DNA of 35,116 bases, from positions 1 through 35,116 of IMG/VR virus record IMGVR_UViG_3300035698_005325; one strand, written 5' to 3'. The stretch's first letter is position 1; every line of letters starts with the position of its first letter. The notes under the pieces were generated by a model. The model searched no databases. It was not told where the DNA came from and saw nothing but the letters and a program-made list of their open reading frames with translations. Below are positions 24,807-31,110 of the stretch, in pieces. The translations under genes were made by a program, and so were the position numbers. The stretch comes from a virus.

Positions 24807-25049
24807 TTAGCATGATGGGATGGGACCCATTTTCTGCTGCACATTAGTCACCTGAAGGGTGATATTACCTCCTGGCAGTTGCATATCAGGAGTGTAAGTG
24901 CTACGCCCTACTGTATAGTTCACGTTGGTAAAGCTCTGACCATTACTATTCATTTCTACCAAGAAATCCGACAGGTTTGTAGGATCTTGAAAGAAGTAAT
25001 CTGTACTCTCACCATCAAAGGTAAGGACTTTAATTTTTCTTGTAATCAT
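24807..25049 (-). CDS. Ubiquitin-like beta-grasp modifier protein
   Basis: 80 residues. The predicted order is strand-turn-strand (RKIKVLTFDGESTDYFF), helix (NLSDFLVEMNSNG), strand (NVNYTVGR), then MQLPGG, a last strand (NITLQVTN) and a basic tail QQKMG. This is the beta-beta-alpha-beta-beta layout of ubiquitin-like proteins. It resembles bacterial operon-type modifiers, in which an LP-G-D/N turn precedes the final strand. The tail continues five residues beyond Gly75 and ends in Cys80 (GPIPSC), so trimming to Gly75 may be needed. At about 41% G+C it stands out from its roughly 30% neighbours, suggesting codons tuned for high output. The start overlaps the RusA-like gene by 20 bases, and a terminator follows. 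Confidence 0.65.
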   Translation of the reverse strand: MITRKIKVLTFDGESTDYFFQDPTNLSDFLVEMNSNGQSFTNVNYTVGRSTYTPDMQLPGGNITLQVTNVQQKMGPIPSC

Positions 25050-25623
25050 TTTCTTTTACTAATTTTAACTTAACTTCTAAACTTACATGTTCCTCGTTAT
25101 GAAACTTGATTGTATCGGAACAACCTCGATAAATGTCTGGAGCGTCACTAGATATGATCTTTAACTCCTGTAATAAATCTTCGATTATCTTTCCAATCAA
25201 CCAATGATTTCTCACATCGGGAATTATTTTTTGCTCTCTAGGATAAATGAATGTTATATGCAAAGCATAATAACTATCACCTCTACTTGGGATAGTATCC
25301 ACTGGAGACAAATTCTTAAAGAACGGGGTAAAATAAGCATGATATAAATCTACAACTTGCTTTCTCTCCCTATAATGCATTCTAGCATTGTAAAGATCCT
25401 GCCCATTGAGAACTGTATCATTTATTTTACCTTTAATTAATGGTTCATTTGTTGTGGTGTCAACAAGGAGAATCTTTCTACCTATCTTCTTCTCAATTAA
25501 TTCTAAATCCTTATACTTTTTAGGTAGTTTACCCCTGTTTTTAGCTTCCCAATATCTATGGGTTGCTTTTGTTAGTTTATATTTATTCTTAAATTCATCT
25601 ATTCTAATATTGAATACATCCAT
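25030..25623 (-). CDS. Possible RusA-like Holliday junction resolvase
   Basis: 197 residues. The C-terminal half fits the RusA pattern: a strand (YYALHITFIYP), then IIPDVRNHW at about 134-141 in place of the family's D-x-D-N, a helix KIIEDLLQEL, the SSDAP segment with Asp160 in place of the conserved DD, and a final strand (HVSLEVKLKLV). Asp136 and Asn139 are kept, but the second Asp of the first motif is Arg138, so catalysis is uncertain. The first 80 residues are basic and unassigned. It sits between the primase and modifier genes, overlapping both. A junction-resolving or branched-DNA-binding role would suit a replication operon. Confidence 0.4.
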   Translation of the reverse strand: MDVFNIRIDEFKNKYKLTKATHRYWEAKNRGKLPKKYKDLELIEKKIGRKILLVDTTTNEPLIKGKINDTVLNGQDLYNARMHYRERKQVVDLYHAYFTPFFKNLSPVDTIPSRGDSYYALHITFIYPREQKIIPDVRNHWLIGKIIEDLLQELKIISSDAPDIYRGCSDTIKFHNEEHVSLEVKLKLVKENDYKKN

Positions 25624-26558
25624 GTTCTAGCTTTTGACATACCATAAGCTTTTATAAAATCACTTATGTCTTTCTCCTCTTTTAAAAATAAGCTAGTTAG
25701 ATCATATTTTAAAGCAATTTTGGTCGAATTGTCTATTCCGGTTTGATCGTTATCATAAAATATATAAATCTTTTTAAACCGACTCTTCAATTCAAATATA
25801 ATTTTTTCAGATAACTCTAAGTTTTCAGTATGAGGGGCGACACTTGAAATACCCATCATATACAAACACATTACATCCTTTAAAGACTTGGTAATAATCA
25901 GGATTTCCCCTGTTTCATGTAATTGATTCCAACCCTGAAACCTATCCCTTCTGGTATTACCGATAAATTTAAACGCTTTATTGTAATATGGTCTATATAT
26001 CTTAATACCATAATCAAACTCATAAGCATAAGCATACTTATGACAAACAAAATGGTGTTCTCCTATTATGTAGCCACGTATAGCATGTACTTTAAATCTT
26101 TTTAAACAATCAATATCAATACCATACTTATACCAAAAAGCTAAGTCTTCCTTAGAAAATTTACACTTCTCTATATCTATTACAGACTGCTCTCTTTCTT
26201 CAAAAGGCTTAACTTTTTTTGGTATAACAAGCTTTTGAATCTTATTCCCTAGTTCAAAATCATTCCAAATTCTATTGATCGCATCAAGAAAACTCAAACT
26301 AAATAAAACCATTACATAATCTATAGCTCCTAAAATCTCGTCTTTTGTGAAATCTCTATAATAAAGATTGCCGGAACTTGATATTTTAATTATAACTGAA
26401 GGATTATTATCTGATCTTAATTCGGATTTGAACTTTTTCCCTATTACAAAAGAAGTTTCAATATACTTTCTGAAAATATCTTCTTCGTTGATTCTTTCTA
26501 GTAATTCTTCCTTAGAGTGTGAACTTTGAATTATCTGATTCCACGCCATCCTCTTCAA
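25599..26558 (-). CDS. DNA primase with TOPRIM domain
   Basis: 319 residues. The N-terminal part (about 40-100) has the strand pattern of the primase zinc-ribbon region (FKSELRSDNNPSVIIKI, then GNLYYRDF), but the zinc cysteines are missing. A TOPRIM domain follows: strand ILIITKSLKDVM at 219-230, then YDND at 268-271 with Asp269 and Asp271, and KDISDF near 296-301. The usual catalytic Glu of the first TOPRIM motif is Lys224. Similar substitutions occur in some phage primase-like proteins, so RNA primer synthesis is likely but not certain. It overlaps its upstream and downstream neighbours and sits close to helicase and polymerase genes. Confidence 0.75.
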   Translation of the reverse strand: MKRMAWNQIIQSSHSKEELLERINEEDIFRKYIETSFVIGKKFKSELRSDNNPSVIIKISSSGNLYYRDFTKDEILGAIDYVMVLFSLSFLDAINRIWNDFELGNKIQKLVIPKKVKPFEEREQSVIDIEKCKFSKEDLAFWYKYGIDIDCLKRFKVHAIRGYIIGEHHFVCHKYAYAYEFDYGIKIYRPYYNKAFKFIGNTRRDRFQGWNQLHETGEILIITKSLKDVMCLYMMGISSVAPHTENLELSEKIIFELKSRFKKIYIFYDNDQTGIDNSTKIALKYDLTSLFLKEEKDISDFIKAYGMSKARTWMYSILE

Positions 26559-27081
26559 TTAGTCTTTCTTGTACAGGATATGCTTGCAGTTCCTTACTTT
26601 GAAAAACAAGACGATGATCTACGTCTTCCTCAAATAATTGGATAAATGGGCTGTATCCAAACTTCAACCAATGTTTATCTGAGTTTTTGGCGTAGTAGTA
26701 CCCGAATTTGATCCAATATTCCTTGGTTTTCACTATTGGTAACAATGCTGTATTCAATGTCTCCCAATAAGTATCCCAAGAAGTTACTTCGGCCATCATT
26801 GCTGTAAATTCCTCTAAAGTGATCGTAGCTAATGCAATATTTTGGACAGTCTTTTGAATATTACTTTTGTTACTTTCACCATACTCGTGAGTAAGATCTG
26901 GCTCAAAGTACATTTGCTTTAGTTCAGGAGGTCCAAAATTACCCACTGCTGGTTGCAGTATTTCAATTACACCTCTGTTACCATTCTCATGCTTCTCTAA
27001 TCCAATATTAGTAATTCTACAATTACCAATGATTCCCGCATACGGGATTCCTTTTAGTCCTTCTACTTCTCCCCAACTCAT
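26512..27081 (-). CDS. Possible single-stranded DNA-binding or recombination partner
   Basis: 189 residues starting MSWGEVEGLKGIPYAG. The layout is a beta-rich N-terminus with a long aromatic segment at about 140-170 (YWIKFGYYYAKN, HWLKFGYSPFIQLF) and an acidic C-terminal tail (EEDGVESDNS). An OB-fold-like core with an acidic tail, two genes downstream of a RecA-like ATPase, is a common phage arrangement for a single-strand-binding protein. I recognise no diagnostic motif, so the call rests on layout and neighbours. The start overlaps the preceding gene by four bases and the 3' end overlaps the primase by 47. Confidence 0.4.
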   Translation of the reverse strand: MSWGEVEGLKGIPYAGIIGNCRITNIGLEKHENGNRGVIEILQPAVGNFGPPELKQMYFEPDLTHEYGESNKSNIQKTVQNIALATITLEEFTAMMAEVTSWDTYWETLNTALLPIVKTKEYWIKFGYYYAKNSDKHWLKFGYSPFIQLFEEDVDHRLVFQSKELQAYPVQERLIEEDGVESDNSKFTL

Positions 27082-27443
27082 ACGATTGCCTCCTTAATAT
27101 TTGGTTCTGCTAGTGAGAATGCCTCAGGAAACTCCATACCTGATTCACCATCAACTACATCAATTGAAGATGTAGTAGTATTTGAGACGATCTCTTCTAC
27201 TTCAGCAATAGTATCAACCAATGTGAAGGTTGGAGCTGGTGGACGCTTTGTAGTACGCTTACCCTTTAATCTTTCATCCTTAAACAAAAGAATTACCTCT
27301 TCCATTGTCAGATTATACTTTTCCCGAATAGTTCCCACCTCGGAATCATAATCCGCGCTGTTCTCATGTCTGGAATAACCATTTCCCAGATCATTAATAA
27401 TGCCTTCTACAGACATTAATCTTGTACTTGTTTCTGTACTCAT
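27078..27443 (-). CDS. Hypothetical protein, 121 residues
   Basis: I place the start at ATG 27443 (MSTETSTRLMSV), two bases after the stop of the ATPase gene; the ATG at 27467 is in frame but would overlap that gene. The first 65 residues are helical (SVEGIINDLGNG, LTMEEVILLFKDER). A basic stretch KGKRTTKRPPAPT is followed by a Ser/Thr/Glu-rich, probably disordered tail. It lies between a RecA-like ATPase and a possible single-strand-binding protein and may work with them. I know no family for it. Confidence 0.6.
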   Translation of the reverse strand: MSTETSTRLMSVEGIINDLGNGYSRHENSADYDSEVGTIREKYNLTMEEVILLFKDERLKGKRTTKRPPAPTFTLVDTIAEVEEIVSNTTTSSIDVVDGESGMEFPEAFSLAEPNIKEAIV

Positions 27444-27445
27444 TT

Positions 27446-28168
27446 TTAAATATAAATTAAACTCCAATCGGCAGGTATAATTTTTCCCGCCAACCTTTTA
27501 ATACGAGTTCCACCAGCTAACTCTGCTGACTTAAATGAAATCATAAGATCATCATTTTCATCTCTATGCATGTAACCAATAGCAGATACTCGCGCCATAA
27601 CCTTAGTGGAAAGTTTCCCAGTAAGGTCTAGTTCTTTTGCTACAATATCAACACCATCTTTAGAAACAATCTTGTCTCTAACATGACCCATATAAATTAC
27701 AGGTAAACCAAAGCTTTCAATCTTATCTAAAACAATATCCATTGCTTCTCTAGCCCACTTGTAACCATAACCTTGACCCATAGTAACCACGTTTTCCCAC
27801 TTGTGTCTAGGTAATAACACCCCTCCTTTACGGTTATATGCTGAACCTTGCGAAGATTCCATATACCGTTTTGTAGCATACCATTCTGTCCACTCTTCAA
27901 GCTTTGTAATGGTATCAATTGTTAAATACTTATAACGACCTTTATTTTCTTCTTTATTTAACTCAGCTCCCAATTCCATCAATTCATCCAGGGAGTTTAT
28001 TTCAATCTTATATGCGTCCACATATTCCGATCCTGTTTCTAAATCAGCTATTAGATTACACTCCAATTCTGTTGCAAAACTTGTTTTTCCTATTTTAGGA
28101 TGACCGTATAATAATAATGTTCTAGGATTAATTAACTTAACCCCTTCTTTCTTTTCTGGTAATATCAT
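27446..28168 (-). CDS. RecA/Sak4-like P-loop ATPase
   Basis: 240 residues. Walker A is GHPKIGKT at 22-29, placed close to the N-terminus as in Sak4-type phage single-strand annealing ATPases and the AAA_24 group. LIADLETGSEYVDA follows as the next strand, Walker B is YLTIDTI with Asp85, and a sensor-like strand is PVIYMGHVRD. The C-terminal part (LDLTGKLSTKVMARVSAIGYM) is also typical of these phage nucleotide-binding proteins. The likely role is recombination or strand annealing during replication. It lies between the DnaB-like helicase and two small genes that probably include a single-strand-binding partner. Confidence 0.75.
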   Translation of the reverse strand: MILPEKKEGVKLINPRTLLLYGHPKIGKTSFATELECNLIADLETGSEYVDAYKIEINSLDELMELGAELNKEENKGRYKYLTIDTITKLEEWTEWYATKRYMESSQGSAYNRKGGVLLPRHKWENVVTMGQGYGYKWAREAMDIVLDKIESFGLPVIYMGHVRDKIVSKDGVDIVAKELDLTGKLSTKVMARVSAIGYMHRDENDDLMISFKSAELAGGTRIKRLAGKIIPADWSLIYI

Positions 28169-28184
28169 TGTTCTAAAAAGAATC

Positions 28185-29240
28185 TTACTTAGCGAAAGTA
28201 GTAGCTCGGATATAATCCTCTTCTATCATTTCACTTCCTCTCGGCATCTCTCTAAATATACCAGTTGGACCTATAAAATTAAGACCTACTGATACTTGTG
28301 GAGAACCATCTCTTTGTGCTAGTATTTCCAAGTTTCTAAATGTATTACCTAGTCTCCCTATATCGTAACCTTTGTATTTACTTAATCCAAAATTAGATGG
28401 ATTAAACAATGCTAGCACCATGTCTGCATCACGTACCGTATATTTGGAGTCCCCAAAATCGGCAACAGTTGGCTCAAATCTTTGAGATTTATACCTGTCA
28501 TCAGATCTGTTACCAAATGTTAATTGTTGAACAACTACAATAGTAGCACCATAAAGGTTTCTCATTGCAATCAAATATTGACTTAACTTATCAATATTCT
28601 CTTTTGTATTAAATCCTCGCTCACTACCAACTAAAGCAATGTGATCAATTATTATAATCCAATGTCTTTTTTTATTGTGAGGAGTATATTTTTCAAACTT
28701 TTTATATACCTTATCTTTACCCTTAATGTCAGTATAGATAATATCACCATGTAAGGCTGCTTTATCTAGCAAATAATTATAAACTCCGGTAGGGTTCTCT
28801 ACTAGATCATGTACGGTTAATACTTCAGCTAGTTTATTGAAGTATTCCTTGTAATCTTTAACTTTATTATAAATTGGTTGGCTAATCTTGTTGTTTCCTT
28901 TACTTAATAATATTGTAGAGGGTACTATCAGATCATGGTCCTTCCATAATCTTCTACTAGCAGCTTTAACCAATTTAGCTTGTTTATTAATTTCCCAACT
29001 AAAATAATCAATGTCCAAATCAAATTCATCTGGATTATCTAACCAATGATCATAAGTTCCATACAGGAATATCTCATCAGTTAAACTTGTTTTACCCGCT
29101 TTAGCTTCAGCACCAATTAGGTAATAAGCCTTCTTTTGAATACCAGGAAAATGACCGCTTAATTTAGGAAAGTTAATTGGAATACCTTTATTTTCACCAT
29201 GAATCCCTTCAATAATAGGAGTCATTAAATCTTCATACAT
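28185..29240 (-). CDS. DnaB-like (SF4) replicative helicase
   Basis: 351 residues, core ATPase domain only. Walker A is AEAKAGKTS at 44-52, with Ala44 where Gly is usual. DYFSWEIN carries Glu82, equivalent to the catalytic Glu in the DnaB FSLEM motif. Walker B is IIIIDHIAL with Asp198. The sensor segment VVVQQL at 234-239 and the DSKYTVRDADMVLALF stretch match the end of the DnaB core. It lacks the N-terminal primase-binding domain of bacterial DnaB, which is common in phages. It probably unwinds the fork for the family B polymerase encoded upstream. A short gap separates it from the RecA-like ATPase gene. Confidence 0.82.
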   Translation of the reverse strand: MYEDLMTPIIEGIHGENKGIPINFPKLSGHFPGIQKKAYYLIGAEAKAGKTSLTDEIFLYGTYDHWLDNPDEFDLDIDYFSWEINKQAKLVKAASRRLWKDHDLIVPSTILLSKGNNKISQPIYNKVKDYKEYFNKLAEVLTVHDLVENPTGVYNYLLDKAALHGDIIYTDIKGKDKVYKKFEKYTPHNKKRHWIIIIDHIALVGSERGFNTKENIDKLSQYLIAMRNLYGATIVVVQQLTFGNRSDDRYKSQRFEPTVADFGDSKYTVRDADMVLALFNPSNFGLSKYKGYDIGRLGNTFRNLEILAQRDGSPQVSVGLNFIGPTGIFREMPRGSEMIEEDYIRATTFAK

Positions 29241-29243
29241 CTA

Positions 29244-29537
29244 CTACATATCTAATATTTCTTTCATCTCTAATCTAATTCTTTCTTGTTCATATTTTAA
29301 ATATTGACTAGACGGTAGATTATTAACTAATGTAACATTAACCATTGTTTCTAACATATACCAATTGTTAGTTAACACTACATTACGAGTTAAAAACATA
29401 GCTATCTTTTTCCTAAATTCACTTAGTACCAAAGCTTTCCCATCACCAAAAGACATTTTATATAAATCTAAACCTTCTTTCGATAATTCTCCAAGATCAC
29501 TTATTAATTTTAATAATGCTGTTTTCTTAGGATTCAT
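29244..29537 (-). CDS. Hypothetical helical protein, 97 residues
   Basis: Starts MNPKKTALLKL and overlaps the upstream gene by 11 bases; it ends three bases before the helicase start. The sequence is almost wholly helical with a basic-aromatic middle (FRKKIAMFLTRN). Its small size and place directly before the helicase gene recall helicase-loader or helicase-partner genes of other phages, but there is no motif to support this. Confidence 0.6.
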   Translation of the reverse strand: MNPKKTALLKLISDLGELSKEGLDLYKMSFGDGKALVLSEFRKKIAMFLTRNVVLTNNWYMLETMVNVTLVNNLPSSQYLKYEQERIRLEMKEILDM

Positions 29538-29976
29538 ATTTCTCTTTCAGTTTAAGATATTTATTATATTCTCTTTCTTTTTTTAATTTTAGCTTTTCTT
29601 CTTCCTTAATTAACTCAACCTTTTTCTCAATACTTTTTTGACGATCAATCTCTTCACTCTCTTTAATTCTTTTGTTTATATAATATTGCTCAATATTAGA
29701 ATGAGTAAATACATATTCCGATACCTCTAAAGACCCAGTGGAATCTGTATAATAAGCTATTTTAACAGGATACGAAATTGTAAAGATACTTCCCGAAAAG
29801 GTAACTTTTACATAATCACTATTAAGATATTGCCAAGCAGTGAGATTCTTATTAATGTTCCTACTAAGAGTAAATTTATGTTTTATTACTTCAACACCTC
29901 TCTCATTAAGTTTCTTTTGTGCTTCATTACCAAGAGTAATAGATTCTTTTAATTTATTTAGTTCTTTTGTTGTCAT
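29527..29976 (-). CDS. Hypothetical protein with C-terminal coiled coil, 149 residues
   Basis: Starts MTTKELNKLKES; the ATGA overlap with the previous gene (29973-29976) couples the two. A central beta segment (YVKVTFSGSIFTISYPVKIAYY) is flanked by a basic N-terminal helix and a long Lys/Glu helix of about 45 residues at the end, which should form a coiled coil. I recognise no family. It is probably structural or regulatory within the replication operon. Confidence 0.6.
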   Translation of the reverse strand: MTTKELNKLKESITLGNEAQKKLNERGVEVIKHKFTLSRNINKNLTAWQYLNSDYVKVTFSGSIFTISYPVKIAYYTDSTGSLEVSEYVFTHSNIEQYYINKRIKESEEIDRQKSIEKKVELIKEEEKLKLKKEREYNKYLKLKEKYES

Positions 29977-30524
29977 AATTCTACTCCGTAAGTAGGTTCT
30001 TCACCTATTTCATCATATTCATCTAGTAATGATTGTAATAGGCTATTGCCTACAGTTTGTTTAAATATAAAATAATCAGAACAAGTAGTTGCTTTAAAAC
30101 CTTCCCGATTCTTCCCATCTAAATATTGTTCGGTTACAGCAAAGATATGTTCAATATTAGTTTTTGGGTATTCACCAAAGAACTTTTTAAACTTCTCTTC
30201 CAGTGATTTAACAGACTGCCTTAATGGTCTACCCATAGATCTCACTCCAACGGGCCATAGAAGCCTCCAATCCTCAACCCATGTGATAGTATCATTTAAG
30301 GGAGATGTCTCATTAGAAGCCTTCTGTGATCCAAATAGAGCAACTGTCTTACCTGTAATGGATACTTCATCATTAACCATCCTCAAATAAGACTTGGTAA
30401 TTAAGAATTCAACAATTTGTGAAACCTCAACAGTCCAAGGGAAGTCTTTCTTGTAAAATAAACATTCCAAATAACAATAAGTTTTAGGAGTTAGTTCTGA
30501 GGTCAGTATTCTTTCTGTTATCAT
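29973..30524 (-). CDS. Hypothetical protein, 183 residues
   Basis: Starts MITERILTSEL, overlapping the preceding gene by four bases. The N-terminal 55 residues look like a winged-helix fragment (helix CYLECLFYKKDFPW, helix VEFLITKSYL, then beta VNDEVSITGK). The remainder has aromatic patches (WVEDWRLLWPVGVR) and an acidic C-terminus (DEYDEIGEEPTYG). It might bind DNA or regulate transcription, but I cannot assign a family. Confidence 0.55.
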   Translation of the reverse strand: MITERILTSELTPKTYCYLECLFYKKDFPWTVEVSQIVEFLITKSYLRMVNDEVSITGKTVALFGSQKASNETSPLNDTITWVEDWRLLWPVGVRSMGRPLRQSVKSLEEKFKKFFGEYPKTNIEHIFAVTEQYLDGKNREGFKATTCSDYFIFKQTVGNSLLQSLLDEYDEIGEEPTYGVEL

Positions 30525-30802
30525 TTTCTTACTATTCGAATTTCTTTTATTTTAGTAATTCTCACCGCAGGATGATATTGTAATGATCGAATATTTTTAT
30601 ATTCCCTAGCTATTAACCATGAACCGTTAAATTGTCTAAAATTATAAAATGCGTGAGAATAGTAAAATATCTTATTATCTACAGTTAAACCCATAATATC
30701 AGACAGGGACATTTCAATAGAGGGGTCTATTGTCTCACAATTATCATTTAATAATTTTGTAATTGTGAAAATGTTAATTAATGCGTCTTCCAATCTATTC
30801 AT
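30521..30802 (-). CDS. Hypothetical protein, 93 residues, paralogue of its neighbour
   Basis: Starts MNRLEDALINI, with a four-base overlap at its 3' end and an 8-base overlap at its start. The first 50 residues align by eye with those of the gene at 30795-31106: FTITKLL, then C-x-T-[IV]-D, L-[SD]-D-[IV], and IFY at equal spacing. The second half differs. This looks like an old tandem duplication. The family resembles small phage proteins with a helix plus beta-sheet and no known function. Confidence 0.6.
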   Translation of the reverse strand: MNRLEDALINIFTITKLLNDNCETIDPSIEMSLSDIMGLTVDNKIFYYSHAFYNFRQFNGSWLIAREYKNIRSLQYHPAVRITKIKEIRIVRK

Positions 30803-31106
30803 CTTTCATTACCAGTTTAAGAGTATTAATATTTTTAGGCCAATGATTACGAGATTTAATGAGATGCACATGAGTAGTATTGGAAGTTAGGGAATGTTTT
30901 GAGTTTAATGATTGCCAACACATACCTGCAGTAAGAGAAAGATTATGATCTTCAGTTTTGTAAAATATGTTCTCTCCGATTTGAATTATTAAAACATCAT
31001 CAAGTGCTCTTTCACTATTAAAATCTACAGTTAAACAATCTCCATCTAATAACTCCAATAACTTTGTTATAGTATATATCGCGTTTTCCTTAATTTTTTC
31101 TTCCAT
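30795..31106 (-). CDS. Hypothetical protein, 103 residues, paralogue of its neighbour
   Basis: Starts MEEKIKENAIYTITK, four bases after the DNA polymerase stop. It shares the ITKLL, C-x-T-V-D and IFY pattern with the following gene (30521-30802), suggesting tandem duplication. The C-terminal half is His/Ser/Asn-rich and not conserved between the two. Function unknown. Confidence 0.6.
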   Translation of the reverse strand: MEEKIKENAIYTITKLLELLDGDCLTVDFNSERALDDVLIIQIGENIFYKTEDHNLSLTAGMCWQSLNSKHSLTSNTTHVHLIKSRNHWPKNINTLKLVMKDE

Positions 31107-31110
31107 AATA

